Shown: positions 48,951 through 59,149 of the stretch, piece after piece
Position numbering within the stretch: the stretch's first letter is position 1
Layout: each line of letters starts with the position of its first letter
Assembly (NCBI GenBank): GCA_001939145.1
Contig: LSRX01000295.1
Span: forward strand, 551,632-615,631
From: Symbiodinium microadriaticum
Lineage: Eukaryota > Sar > Dinophyceae > Suessiales > Symbiodiniaceae
Direction: 5' to 3'
DNA length: 64,000 nucleotides
The notes under the pieces: model-generated
Databases searched by the model: none
Told to the model about the DNA's origin: nothing
Seen by the model: only the letters and a program-made list of their open reading frames with translations
Made by a program: the position numbers and the translations under genes

Positions 48951-49205
48951 CTGGACAGGAAAGCGCCAAATCACTATTCCAAACAAACAACCTAAAAAAC
49001 TCATAATGTCATGGTTTCATCAACACTTATAACATCCTCTTAACACCCTAAACCCTTAGGCCCTAAACCCTAACACCTTAACACCGCCCTCATAGATTCA
49101 TTTCAGAGCCCTCATACCATAGAACCCTAAACCATAAACCATAGAACCCTAAACCCCTAAACCATGGAATCCTAAACCGCTAAACCATAGAACCCCAGAC
49201 CATAC

Positions 49206-49268
49206 CTCATACAGGAAGCCTCCCAGAAGGAGAAGCACCGTCGAGCGAATTGCAGCCTCAAGCGCCAT
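49206..49268 (-). CDS. Candidate first exon with signal anchor
   Basis: ATG at 49268 starts MALEAAIRSTVLLLLGGFLY followed by E, then the consensus donor GAG|GTATGG. The hydrophobic run is suited to a signal peptide or anchor, and phase 0 fits the exon at 48950. This is a plausible start for a minus-strand gene running to about 46563. Confidence 0.45.
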
Positions 49269-49304
49269 GGCCGACGTCCTTGGCTTAGAGTTTTTTGAAG
49301 AGCC

Positions 49305-49423
49305 CCGAGACTCCAATACACCCCTTAAAAAAAAAGGAATATTCCCTAAATCATACGAGGGATCCTAAATTTGTTTTTTTAACGGAAAATTCCTGAATTA
49401 AGGGGTTTGGGAGTCTGTGGGAA
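49305..49423. repeat. Hairpin repeat, family P1 (diverged)
   Basis: CCGAGACTCCAATACACCCC and GGGGTTTGGGAGTCTGTGG arms with altered middle. Confidence 0.6.
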
Positions 49424-49699
49424 GCTTGGCTTGCAGGGCTTTTGAGTGGCTTAGTGCAGGGTTGGAGGGCTTCGGATTGGGCGATGTCAGGGTGTACTTC
49501 AAAGGGTTTAGGGCCTTGGGTTTGGGTTTTTTAGGCTTTGGGGTTTAGGGCTGTCGCGGGCTTAAGGGTGGGGTTCGGAGGAAAGGATCCCACTGTTTCC
49601 GGTCCACCTTCGATTCTGATGCAATGTGGGTTGATCAGGTTTGGGGCATGGAGGTTCGTAGTAGAATCGTACCGGCTGGAGGTTTAAGTCAGTTGGGGT

Positions 49700-50041
49700 T
49701 TAAAGCGGAGCTTGGGGTGAATAATTGAACGATGCTTTGCTAGTCATCGCCACGTTCGTGGCACTTTGAGCAGCGGTGCTGTACATGAACATCGCTGTGC
49801 GGTGGCGTTTTGAGCGGCTTTTGCCGCAAGGGAGATGGCCGTTCATGCAGTGCTCGCTTTGGCACCGGATGGTGCAACAGACTTTGCCCGTATGGGCCTT
49901 AAAAATCGGTCTCTGTGAGCCGCCATGTGCCACGACCCATTCTTCGGTCAGCTTCCGTAGACCAGCATGCCCCCCGCCCCCCCCCNATTGAGGGCCATAG
50001 CGAAAGATGGGTTTCACGTCGGATTTATATAGCCCCTTCAA
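49700..50041 (-). CDS. Doubtful open frame with Cys/His cluster
   Basis: Contains CCTIRCQSEHCMNGHLPCGK and KRHRTAMFMYSTAAQSATN. It crosses the N at 49986 in a poly-C run, so the frame left of the N is unreliable. No zinc-finger family is matched with confidence. Confidence 0.2.
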   Translation of the reverse strand: MKGLYKSDVKPIFRYGPQXGGGGGHAGLRKLTEEWVVAHGGSQRPIFKAHTGKVCCTIRCQSEHCMNGHLPCGKSRSKRHRTAMFMYSTAAQSATNVAMTSKASFNYSPQAPL

Positions 50042-50069
50042 GGGTGTTCCCTTTGACTGAGGGGCTGCG

Positions 50070-50155
50070 TACCCTAGCCCAAAAAAGGGTTAACCTTTCA
50101 ATTATGGTAGGGTTATAATAAGCCCAAAAAGGTTAAAGGTTACCTACTCAGCTAC
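50070..50155. repeat. Repeat AAAAAGGTTAACCTTTCAATTA / family P11
   Basis: Shared with 55145-55240, and with a fragment near 41460. It contains AACCTTTCAATTATGG, AGCCCAAAAAGGTTAAAGGTT and CTACTCAGCTAC. Confidence 0.65.
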
Positions 50156-50530
50156 TAAATTGAAGAGCGGCGTTGGTTCGGCATCAACATATCTCCAAAC
50201 ACAGAAACCTACAGAGCCGTGTTTGGGCGGCCTTGTCCCTCCCCCCAACCCTAAATGCTGCTACCGCAATACCGCAAACCTACGCAGATGACAACGACTA
50301 GGGTTCCTGAATATTACCTTAAACTCTAAACCTTAAAAACCCAAACCCTAAAATTCAAGAGGCTGCATTCAGAATAAGGAGCCTAAGACGTCAGCAATGT
50401 AGGACTCATGGGCTACTCAGCATTCCATCCAAAGTGCGGCCCCGCCCGACACCCTAAACCTTACGCCCTCAATACTAAAACACAACACCTTCAACCCCAG
50501 ACACCAAGACCCTAAACCCTTAATCCTAGA

Positions 50531-50591
50531 ACATGTATGTATGTGTATATATATATACACACATACACATGTATGCGTGTAAATGCATATA

Positions 50592-50626
<35 letters not shown>

Positions 50627-50655
50627 TGATATGTGTGTATGTGCGCGTGTGTATA
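50531..50655. repeat. TA / TG microsatellite
   Basis: (TA)n and (TG)n runs, including an uninterrupted (TA)n at about 50597-50623. Confidence 0.95.
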
Positions 50656-51102
50656 AGCATAACTACATTATTGCTGAGGGTTCCATGATCTATGCACATT
50701 GAAATGTACTCTCAAACCCGTTCACCGCGAACTCTAAGTTTTAAAATCTATCATGATGCCATGCCTTGAAGCTCAAAGAATCAGACACTGAAAACAAGTT
50801 CCCAAACCCTGAAACTTTCTGCCCTGACCTGGTTGCTTACCTGTTGCCGGTGGTGGAAGCATACAACCCCCATGTAAGGCTTAAGGGCTATTCCCGGCTC
50901 AATCCCCTAAACCCTATTCCAAAACTCTAAACCCTGAAGCCCTAAAACCCCTGAACCCCCAAGACTCCAAGCCAAAAGCCCGAAGCCCTCTCAGCCTAAA
51001 CCCTAAACCCTAACCCACTAAACCCTATAGCACCCTTGAAAGGAAGCCTAGGATCCCTATAGATCCCTTTAAAGGAACCCTAAACCCTAAACCGCTATCT
51101 TG

Positions 51103-51160
51103 AAGGATGCAGGCTGGCGGCACAGCGACCAGAGCCGTGTTGGCAACCGAGACTGGCTTC
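51103..51160. CDS. Candidate exon, strand uncertain
   Basis: Plus: acceptor GGATGCAG, then AGWRHSDQSRVGNRDWLP and donor CTG|GTATAG. Minus: acceptor ATACCAG, then KPVSVANTALVAVPPACILQ. Both strands have valid edges. Confidence 0.3.
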
Positions 51161-51214
51161 CTGGTATAGGTCTTAAGCGTCGGTTTTGGGTTCCTGTAAA
51201 GGGATCCTAGGTTC

Positions 51215-51410
51215 AAAGGGTGCTATAGGGTTTAGGGTTTAGGGGTTTAGGGTTTAGGGGTTTAGGGATTTGGGGTTTAGGGCTGAGGGCTTAAAACCCC
51301 AAAGCCTAAAACCATCCTAAACCCTAAACCCTAAACCCCAAACCCTAAACCCAAAACCCTAAACCCCAAACCCTAAAACCATCCTAAACCCTAAACCCTA
51401 GAGGCCCTAG
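51215..51410. repeat. TTTAGGG then CCCTAAA, head to head
   Basis: G-rich units to about 51290, then C-rich units, with AAAACCATCCTAAACCC seen twice. Confidence 0.85.
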
Positions 51411-51441
51411 ACCCTGAGGGTCTCTCTAAGCGCGGCTTGAA

Positions 51442-51528
51442 CCCTTAGCATCAAAATCGCCCCAAAAGCCGTATATAATAGGGTCTTGGGGCCCAAAAGC
51501 CCAAAAAAGTATGAGTTTTTTGAGGGTC
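51442..51528. repeat. Hairpin repeat, family P3
   Basis: CCCTTAGCATCAAAATCGCC start and TATGAGTTTTTTGAGGGT end. Confidence 0.7.
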
Positions 51529-52190
51529 TTTGGGGAAGGGTTTCCACAAGAGGCTTTTGTGGCATTTCGCAAGGCTTGAGTCAGAGGTTCGGCGGCTTTC
51601 ATAACTGGAAGGGTTGTGTTGTCTATTGTTGTATGTAGCTAGGGGTAGAAGCAGTAGTTGATTTAGAGCTCACGTGAAACGATTTGGGCATTGATTTGGG
51701 CTTTAAGCTTGTCGGCAACTGGGCTGTAGGGTGTGGGGCTTGTGCGAAATGCAGCTCAATTGGGCTTTCGACTCAAGCTCCTACCCTAAACTCTACACCT
51801 CAAAGCCTCCTCAGCGAAACAAACCACGGCAAGTCCTAGAAGAGCGAAACAAACCGAAACCCTAAAACCTGAATGCTCAAACAACAACTCTACAACAGCA
51901 TCAGTACCCTAACCCCTAAACCCCAACCCTAAACCCTAAACCCTAAACCCTAACCCCTAACCCCTAAACCAAACAACGGAACTCTGGCTTCCAAGACGAG
52001 AGTCGGAGCCAGAGGGGTATCTGGAACGAGGAGACCCTCGCGAAACAGGTGCTGAGGAATCAGGGAAACTGATTTCTGCAATGGCTTTTGTAACGGCTCT
52101 ACGAGTTTTTTTTTTTTTTGGGGGGGGGGGCAGAAAAGTGCTTGCATGCGGCTTCTATGATGATTTTGTTTGTACGGTGTCCTGTAAGGT

Positions 52191-52622
52191 TTGTCCATGT
52201 ATAAGCGGTTTCATAAGGACGTTGATAACAGTTACATGAAGCGTCTTTTGATAAGGTGTTGTTATAAGGAGGTTATCGGTGTTCTACGGGTTTGTACTAC
52301 GGGATTCGATAAGAATCTTCCTTGTTTACCAAGGGTTCTTTCAAGGTTTGCTTTGTATATAAGATGTTCTAGAGGGGATTCTTATGCATGGGGCTCAGGT
52401 ATGCCCACTGTACAGTATATACATGAGTACCGGGGACAGACAGATACGGAAATGGCTTTGAGAACTTGTCGAAAACAACAAGAACCAGATGTTGGGCCCA
52501 GGGCCAAGAGATTCAGACCAAGAGCTCCGAGATTGAAGTTTGAGGGTGTATACGCATCAAGGGTGATGAAGGATTGCTCTTATCCCTCGGTACCTATGAA
52601 CCATCCTGCTATTACGCAGTAA
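52191..52622 (+). CDS. Open frame of 143 codons, doubtful
   Basis: The longest frame in a 400-bp stretch without TTTAGGG, with no competing frame of similar length. It contains SYAWGSGMPTVQYIHEYRGQ and ends in TAA. Many Arg and Cys residues and no recognisable domain. It could be an intronless small gene or chance. Confidence 0.25.
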   Translation: MSMYKRFHKDVDNSYMKRLLIRCCYKEVIGVLRVCTTGFDKNLPCLPRVLSRFALYIRCSRGDSYAWGSGMPTVQYIHEYRGQTDTEMALRTCRKQQEPDVGPRAKRFRPRAPRLKFEGVYASRVMKDCSYPSVPMNHPAITQ

Positions 52623-52744
52623 CCCCGAGACCTCTACTACCAAACCTGATACGACCCTGAACCTAGACCCCCACTCTCCAGAAACAACAAAATACGCCGC
52701 ACAAACCCTACACGCTAAACCCTAAACCCCTAGGCCCCTAAACC

Positions 52745-53008
52745 CTAAACCCTGTAAACCCTACTAGCACAGAATTGAGTGCAACACCCTGAGCTCGAAG
52801 CCCTAACTCCAACGCACACCTCATAGAAGTCACAGAGGCTCTGCGCAGCTGGCTGGGCAGAGCCAAGGACATCTGAGCCGGGGGTGTTTGGCTCCCGCTT
52901 GAAAAAAGGGAGCCGGGGGTAGGGCCGGCGCTTTTTACTCGCTTTTTTAGCTGTCTTACCTGCTTTTAAGGTTTTATGAGCGAATTCTGTAAGGTTTCTA
53001 CGCGTCAC
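52745..53008 (-). CDS. Doubtful open frame
   Basis: The frame holds AAQSLCDFYEVCVGVRASSS. An overlapping frame reads PSQLRRASVTSMRCALELGL. One may be an exon, but edges are unclear. Confidence 0.2.
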   Translation of the reverse strand: MTRRNLTEFAHKTLKAGKTAKKASKKRRPYPRLPFFKREPNTPGSDVLGSAQPAAQSLCDFYEVCVGVRASSSGCCTQFCASRVYRV

Positions 53009-53054
53009 AGGTGCCGTCTTCCGGGGTCCTTACCATGATGAGTCCCTATAAAGC

Positions 53055-53400
53055 CTAAACCCTAACCCTAAAGCTGAAACCCTAAACCCTAAACCCTACA
53101 GCCAAAACCCTAAACCCTAAATCCCAAAGCTGAAACCCTAAACCCAAAACCCTAGAACCCTCAACCCGAAAACTGAAACCCTAAACCCTAAACCCCAGGG
53201 AAGGAGCCTCGCCCCCAAATTAAGGGATGTGGCTTTAGGGTTCTAGGGCTTTAGGGTTTCGGGCTCTAGGGCTTTAGGGTTTAGGGTTCTAGGGTTTAGG
53301 GCTTCGGGTTTAGGGCTTTAGGGTTTCGGGTTCTGAGGATTAAGGTTTAGGGTTCTAGGGATGAGGGTTTAGGGCTCTAGGGCTTTCGGGCTTCGGGTTC
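53055..53400. repeat. CCCTAAA then TTTAGGG / TCTAGGG tracts
   Basis: C-rich units to 53205, then G-rich units with TTTCGGGTTCTAGGG variants from 53225. Confidence 0.85.
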
Positions 53401-53502
53401 ACCCAAGAAGGTAAGACACAAGTGATGCCCCTTCCCGGCTGTCCTCCGCCGGCTGGTAAAACCAGTCGCCGCTGGCTTCTTTATACCACCACAGTTGTTT
53501 TT

Positions 53503-53759
53503 TTAAAGTGTTATGTACTGCTCGTAGCCAAGAGCAACGAGTGCAGCAACGAGCCGCTGCTCCATGAAGCTCTCCATCTCCTCTAGCGGACTGGCAATTG
53601 ATCCTTCAATCTTTCCCGTATTCCAGTTTCATCAAGAGCAAATATAGCCCTAAAGACTAATTTGCGCCAAATAAGTCCGAGAAGAATGGGTCTCCCATCG
53701 ATCTCTGAGGAGATAAGGAATCCCACTAGCATCTTTCTTGCATCTTCCCATAAGCCGCC
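53503..53759 (-). CDS. Terminal exon with a reading-frame break, function unknown
   Basis: The acceptor CCCTTTCTTAG precedes GGLWEDARKMLVGFLISSEI and DGRPILLGLIWRKLVFRAIF up to ERLKDQLPVR and a TAG at 53585-53583. From just before that stop, the frame one base earlier reads PLEEMESFMEQRLVAALVAL and GYEQYITL to a TAA at 53505-53503. Both halves look like the same acidic/hydrophobic protein, so a small indel (real or a sequencing error) near 53586-53592 is likely. A 1-nt alternative splice edge (CCAG|TCCG) is another option. No family recognised. Confidence 0.5.
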
Positions 53760-53764
53760 CTAAG

Positions 53765-53875
53765 AAAGGGATTAGGGTTTCGGGTTCTAGGGTTTCGGGT
53801 TCTAGGGTTTAGGGTTTCGGGTCCTTGGGTTTAGGGGTTTAGGGTTTAGGGCTCTAGGGTTCTAGGGTTTAAAAC
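53765..53875 (+). repeat. TTTAGGG / TCTAGGG tract
   Basis: GGGTTTCGGGTTCTAGGG units. The minus-strand acceptor of the exon ending at 53759 lies at its edge. Confidence 0.85.
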
Positions 53876-53960
53876 AGGGTTTTTGCACGAAGCTCTGACC
53901 CTCAACACTGCAACCTAAACCCAACTTTGTTAATCCAGAAGCCCTCAGGCCTGAACCCTA

Positions 53961-54058
53961 ATGTAGGGGCTTTAATACTTAGAATAGGGTTCTGAGCTCC
54001 TTTATAATAGATCTTTAATAAGGAACCCTAGGGAATCATGTTGGTAATTACGTAGGGC
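53961..54058. repeat. Repeat family P8
   Basis: ATGTAGGGGCTTTAATACTTAG start and TTGGTAATTACGTAGGG end. A partial copy follows at about 54301-54412. Confidence 0.6.
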
Positions 54059-54799
54059 TCTATGTTAGAATCCGAAGCCCTCAACCGGGCACCGACCCAT
54101 CCCGATGCCTCGAACTCTGCCTGATCCTGAACTCCCATACCACTAAACCCTAAACCAGGGTTTAGGGTTTAGGGTTAAACATACCTAGACCCTAGACTGT
54201 AGGTAGTACCTTTTTTTGACAGCCTACTCGCTGTTGAGGATCCTACAATAGAAACTACATAAGCTCACCACAAAGCAGTTACTAGATACTCGGGTCTAGG
54301 TAGTATGGAGGCCTTAATAGCTAGAATAGGGCTTTGCGGGGTTCTTTATTATAACTATAATGATACTAGAATAGACCCCCAAGCCCTATTCTAATTATGA
54401 CGGCCCCTATATTCGATGGGAACCCTACAAGCATTAACCCTAAACCCTAAAACCCTAAAGCCCGAAACCCTAAAGCCCTAAACCCTGAAACCCTAAAGCA
54501 AACCCGGGCTCCCCAATCCGAAAGTGTAGTTGCCAACTCCGGAAGCCCTCCTCGCAACCCGCTTACCCTAGCTCCCCGACTACCTCATGGCTTACGGCGG
54601 TTTCGGGTTAAGGGTTTAGGGTTCACCTTAACCCCAAATAACCTACATTTTTAAGGATTTCATCTACAGAAATCATATTAAGGCACCCTACACAAAGGTC
54701 GGTTCTTTAGGGTCCAGGTAGGGTTTAGGGTAGTTTTATGGTGACTGAACTTACTTTGAACTCCCAAACCCGAAGGCCCCTATCGCTGACCCGACTTCC

Positions 54800-54985
54800 C
54801 AAACAACCCTAAACCCGAAACCCCTAAACCCGAAACCCTAAACCCCTAACCCCTAAACCCTAAACCCCTAAACAACCCTAAACCCTAAAACCCTAAAACC
54901 CTAAAAACCTAAACCCTAAACCCCTAACCCCTAAACTCTAAACCCTAAACCCTAAACCCTAAAACCCTAAAACCTTAAACCCCGC
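54800..54985 (-). repeat. CCCTAAA tract
   Basis: Preceded by GCTGACCCGACTTCCCAAAC, which recurs with one change at 55550 in front of another CCCTAAA tract. Confidence 0.9.
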
Positions 54986-55144
54986 TCCGCCTGTGGCTCG
55001 GGAGACCAACGAAGAGGCCAACCTTTGACGAACAGGAGTCTCTCTCATTCGGGAGGTATAGGGTTTAGGGTTTGGGTTTAGGGTTTAGGGTTTAGGGTTT
55101 ATAGGGTTTAGGGTTTAGGGTTTAGGGTATAGGGCTTAGGCTTA

Positions 55145-55240
55145 GGGGCTGAGTACCCTAGCCCCAAAAAGGTTGACCTTTCAATTATGGCAGGATGATA
55201 TAAGCCCAAAAAGGTTAAAGGTTACCTACTCAGCTACGAA
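55145..55240. repeat. Repeat family P11
   Basis: GGTTGACCTTTCAATTATGG through AAAGGTTAAAGGTTACCTACTC, nearly the same as at 50070-50155. Confidence 0.7.
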
Positions 55241-55636
55241 GCATTCGGGAGGTATAGGGTTTAGGGGTTGGGGTATGTCGGATTTAAGGGTTTAGGGTTC
55301 ACGGCTTAGGAATTGCTGTTTTTGCAAGGTTCTTAGACGGCGTCGTGTGCCTGTTAGTTGTGGAAGGGCCTTGTGGGTTTTAGAGGGGTCTTATAGGGTG
55401 TAGGAGGGGCTCGCGTAATAGCTCAGCTCTANAAGCTCAGCGAACAAGGGTTTTTGAGGCTTTCCTACGGGCTCCAGTAGGGTTCTGTACGGTTTCTAGA
55501 GGGGTTCGACGAATCATATACGATACTAAACAGTGCCATCGCTGACCCGAATTCCCAAACAACCCTAAACCCGAAACCCTAAACCCCTAACCCCTAAACC
55601 CTAAACCCTAAAACCTAAAACCCTAAAGCCCTAAAC

Positions 55637-55686
55637 CCAGCAAACATGTGTCGAAGACTGGCCTGCTGAGTTTGGCGCCAGCGATC
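55637..55686 (-). CDS. Candidate exon, EAVIAGAKLSRPVFDTCLLG
   Basis: About 17-20 codons after an acceptor near CCGAAG or GAAGCAG. The likely donor TGG|GTTTAGGG is supplied by the TTTAGGG tract. The plus strand is also open (KHVSKTGLLSLAPAITASEP). Confidence 0.3.
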
Positions 55687-55698
55687 ACTGCTTCGGAG

Positions 55699-55808
55699 CC
55701 CAGAGAGCCCAATACCCCTTAAATTAACGAATGTAGCCTAAACCATTATATTAAGGCCCCTATAACTTAAGATCTATTCCTTAATCAAGGGGTATTAGGC
55801 TCACTGGG
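55699..55808. repeat. Hairpin repeat, family P1
   Basis: CCCAGAGAGCCCAATACCCC and GGGGTATTAGGCTCACTGGG arms. Confidence 0.85.
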
Positions 55809-55965
55809 AACTTGGTCAGTGAAGCCTAAACCTTCGTTGCGCTTCGGCTTCAGGTGGTCCTTTTGCCCGAAACCAAAGCCTGCAGCCGCAGACCCCAAAC
55901 CTTGAGACGTAAAGCCCTACACCGAAAACCAAAAGCACAAATACCAACTTACACTCTCAACACTA

Positions 55966-56058
55966 CGCATAGGCTCCATTGTGGTTCCTAATTGGGATTA
56001 CCTTATAGAATCCTCAATATAAGCCCCCCAAAAAGAATTACTATGGAGCCTCTGGGTA
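55966..56058. repeat. Hairpin repeat, family P2
   Basis: GCATAGGCTCCATTGTGGTTCC and AATTACTATGGAGCCT arms. Confidence 0.75.
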
Positions 56059-56089
56059 CAAAATCCAACTTACTCTCTCAACATCAAAC

Positions 56090-56178
56090 CCCTTACCCGA
56101 AAGGACTCATATTGTAAGGCTTTTGGGGGGCCCAAAGACCCTATTATGTAGGGCTGTTGGGCTATTTGATGCTAAGGG
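56090..56178. repeat. Hairpin repeat, family P3 (reverse)
   Basis: CCCTTACCCGAAAGGACTC start and GCTATTTGATGCTAAGGG end. Confidence 0.75.
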
Positions 56179-56388
56179 AGCCCTTTTTGAACACGACATG
56201 GGCCGAAACTCGGGCGGCCAAGAAGCGCTAGGCGTTCGCTGTCACCCAGTGGATGGTGCGGCCAACTTGCTGCGGCCTTCCCAAATTTGTGCTTAAGGTT
56301 TAGGGCTTAGGGTTTAGGGCTTAGGGTTTAGGGGGTGTGGTTTTCGGAACATTCCGGGTGTGCGATGTGGCAGCTTTGGTCTAGGGTC

Positions 56389-56500
56389 TGAGAGACTACT
56401 GGATGCCCCAAACCGGAAACGACGGATGCCAAGCCAAGGGCATCGGACGGGCCCAGGACTGCTTCGATGGTCAAGGCACTGAGCAAACAGGGTTGGAAGT
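56389..56500. CDS. Candidate exon, strand uncertain
   Basis: Plus: GLRDYWMPQTGNDGCQAKG and IGRAQDCFDGQGTEQTGLE after the acceptor GGTCTAG. Minus: LLSALTIEAVLGPSDALGLA. Both plausible. Confidence 0.3.
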
Positions 56501-56501
56501 T

Positions 56502-56609
56502 ATGTGGGCAGTTCTCTAAATTAGGGTCCCTTCTGGGGTCCTTTGTTTTAAGGGTGCTGTACTGTATTGGGGACCTAAAACAGGGACCCTGATTCAGGAA
56601 ACTACCCAT
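56502..56609. repeat. Hairpin repeat, family P6
   Basis: TGGGCAGTTCTCTAAATTAG and GATTCAGGAAACTACCCAT arms with GGGTGCTGTACTGTATT in the middle. Confidence 0.75.
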
Positions 56610-56771
56610 GTGTTGCCCACGGGACAGTGCGGGTAGTCCAACTTATCACTGCTCATGAAATTGAATCAGTAGCCCCTAGTCCCTAAACAAGAAAACCTAA
56701 ACCCCTAAACCCAAAACCCTAAACCTTGAGATTCATGGAGCAACCCCTCCGATCGCATTTCCTGTGTCCTA

Positions 56772-56905
56772 CCCTTAGCATCAAAATAGCCCAACAGCCT
56801 TTACACAATAGGGTCTTTTTCCCAAAAGCCTTAAAAAAATATGAGTCCTTTGAGGGTAAGGGCTTAAAACCCTAAACCCTAAAATATGAGTCCTTTGAGG
56901 GTAAG
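56772..56905. repeat. Hairpin repeat P3 with duplicated right end around CCCTAAA
   Basis: A P3 copy at 56772-56862. Its last 25 bp (56836-56860) recur exactly at 56881-56905, separated by 20 bp that contain CCCTAAACCCT. Confidence 0.85.
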
Positions 56906-57009
56906 CGCTCGACCTAAGGCCAGAGCTCAAACTTTGAACCCGAGAACGGCGCCGAGCATACAAAAGGCCGCTCCTCTGCTTGAGATTGCAGTGAGGACCA
57001 GTCCTCTGA

Positions 57010-57062
57010 CAGGGCTTGGGTTCAGGGTTTAGGGTTTAGGGTTTAGGGTTTAGGGTTTAGGT
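57010..57062 (+). repeat. TTTAGGG tract, nearly pure
   Basis: Six to seven consecutive TTTAGGG units. Confidence 0.95.
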
Positions 57063-57121
57063 TAAGTAAGGCTCCAGAAGCACCTGCTTATGTTAAACCG
57101 CGAGCAGGGAAAACGTAAGCA

Positions 57122-57300
57122 ATGCACAAGCGCACTACGACTGGATATGAACTGAGACGAACCCTGACGAATATCCTTGTCAAGTACGGTTTCGTTCCAA
57201 CCTTCACAACAAAACTTCTTGTCAGAACGCACAGTGATGATGATGATGATGATGATGGTGCGGACGCTACTGATGATGCTGAGGACGAGGGTGAGGATGA
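57122..57300 (+). CDS. Candidate exon ending in an acidic run
   Basis: The plus frame starts MHKRTTTGYELRRTLTNILV, continues YGFVPTFTTKLLVR, then an Asp/Glu-rich stretch made by a (GAT)n repeat. The frame runs on into a family P6 array, where coding is unlikely. The minus strand is also open but Ser-rich from the same microsatellite. Confidence 0.3.
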
Positions 57301-57337
57301 GGGTGCCGATTGTGATTGGCGCGGCGCCCTTCCAAAA

Positions 57338-57665
57338 GGGACCCTAAAAGCGACCCTAATGTAGAGAGCTACCATATAGAACCCGTATTGTCCCCTTATG
57401 GACAACCTTCAAAAAACCCTTATAGATCCCTTGAAGGATCCCTAAAAGGGACCCTAATTTAGAGAACTACCATATAGAACCCGGAAAGATCCCTTTAAGG
57501 ATCCCCAAAAGGGACCCTACTTTAGAGAACTACCATATAGAACCCTTATAGATCCCTTTAAGGACCCCTAAAAGGGACCCTAATTTAGAGAACTACCATA
57601 TAGAATCCTTATAGATCCCTTTAAGGATCCCTAAAAGGGACCCTAATTTCGAGAACTACCCAAAT
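57338..57665. repeat. Tandem array of right half of family P6
   Basis: Four to five units of about 65-70 bp, each with AAAGGGACCCTAATTTAGAG, AACTACCATATAGAACCC and TTATAGATCCCTTTAAGGA. Confidence 0.85.
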
Positions 57666-57819
57666 GGAAGCCTTTGGGGGCCATCGTCGGCGCTCAAGCA
57701 CCTCAAAGCCCGAGCAACCCTCCCACCAACCCTTGGGCGATCCTGTTATAAGTGGGGTGTTCATAGGGTTCCTTTAAGGGTTCCATAAGGGTTTATGGGT
57801 TTAGGGTTCAGCCTCTGAC

Positions 57820-57925
57820 TTGCAGGTTCATAGTTATAAGTGGGGTTACTTACTAGGGTAACTGTAATTATAATCCATAGTAGGGGGCTGATAACCCCAT
57901 GCATAACTACCCATGAACCTTCAAG
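57820..57925. repeat. Hairpin repeat, family P4
   Basis: TGCAGGTTCATAGTTATAAG and ACTACCCATGAACCTTCAAG arms. Confidence 0.65.
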
Positions 57926-58189
57926 TAAACACTAAACCCTAAACCTTAAACCCTACACCCTAAACTCTAAACCTTAAGCCCTAAACCAAGGTTCCTTTAA
58001 GGCTGGGGCTCCTTCCAAGGGGCCCTTTGAGATAGGAACTCTCTATAAACCCGCCCCAATCCCCATTCCAGAAGCCCCAAAACAGCAATGAACTCCCAGT
58101 TAATGTAGCCAGAAGGCCGCCCAACATCAGATACAACCCTAAGCACCCCAAACCCTCTAAACCCCCCAAAAAATGAACCCTAAGCCTCA

Positions 58190-58335
58190 ACCCCCCTAAA
58201 CCCTAAACCCAAAACCCTTAAACCCGAAAAAATGAACCCTAAACCCTAAACCCTGAAACTCAAACCCAAAGCCCTTTAGCCCCAAAAATGAACCCTAAAC
58301 CCTAAACCCAAAACCCTTAAACCCCAAAAAAGCCT
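58190..58335 (-). repeat. CCCTAAA tract with repeated CCCAAAAAATGAACCCTAAA
   Basis: The AAAAATGAACCCTAA unit recurs four times at 58160-58300. Confidence 0.85.
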
Positions 58336-58345
58336 CAACCCAAGC

Positions 58346-58403
58346 CTTCAGCGTGCTCGGCCACTGCAGCGTCGAGGGCTCCGCTGTTGGCAGCGGGCGC
58401 ACG
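58346..58403 (-). CDS. Candidate exon, RAPAANSGALDAAVAEHAE
   Basis: 58 bp between the acceptor TTGCGTCTTGCAG and a GC donor (GCTGAAG|GC), the same splice type as in the sulfotransferase-like gene. Ala-rich helix. No partner exon identified. Confidence 0.4.
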
Positions 58404-58734
58404 CTGCAAGACGCAAGGAGCGGCCTCGCTAAGTTGCTTCGTTTTTACAAGGGTTTAGGGCTTTAGGGTTTAGGGTTTAGGGTTTAGGGCTTTGGGGTTT
58501 AGGGTTTAGGGTTAGGGTTTTGATAGACTCTTCAGAGGTATTAAGAAGGGTAACTATCTGCGCCGGTTCTGATGAATTTGCGTAGAGTTGAAGAGATGTT
58601 TATCCTCTTCTTGCTTGTATAGCGTTCGCGCCTTTGAAAACACTAAACTCACTAAACCCTGCTGCGGCTCTGTCTGCTTCGGTTCCAGGTTTAGGCATTG
58701 GGATTTCGCCCTTTGGGGCCTACAGCTACTGCTC

Positions 58735-58747
58735 TGCAGCTGCTGCA

Positions 58748-58809
<62 letters not shown>

Positions 58810-58894
58810 GACGAAGTCTACGACTACGACGACGACGAGGACTACTAGTACTCTTGCTACTACTGCTGCTACTATACTGACGATTACTAGTCCT

Positions 58895-58929
<35 letters not shown>

Positions 58930-58990
58930 CACTACCACCACCAGCACCAGCACCATCACCAGCACCAGCACCAGCACCACCACCTCTTGC
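58735..58990. repeat. Trinucleotide microsatellite cluster
   Basis: (GCT)n, (ACT)n, (ACG)n and (CAC/CAG)n in succession. Long open frames over it are homopolymeric and not considered genes. Confidence 0.95.
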
Positions 58991-59069
58991 TGCGATGATT
59001 CTCTGCGTGCTTGGAACACCGAGGTGTTGCGAACACTGCGGCCGTGTCACATTGCGGGCTTGGGGCTCC

Positions 59070-59071
<2 letters not shown>

Positions 59072-59105
<34 letters not shown>

Positions 59106-59144
59106 TAGATAGATATTTATTATATATATATACACATATATAAG
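59072..59144. repeat. TA microsatellite
   Basis: (TA)n with GATA interruptions. Confidence 0.95.
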
Positions 59145-59149
59145 AGCCT

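Noticed and set aside
58588-59104. Long frames rich in poly-Ala, poly-Thr, poly-Ser or poly-Leu
   Set aside because: Open only because trinucleotide microsatellites lack stops in several frames.
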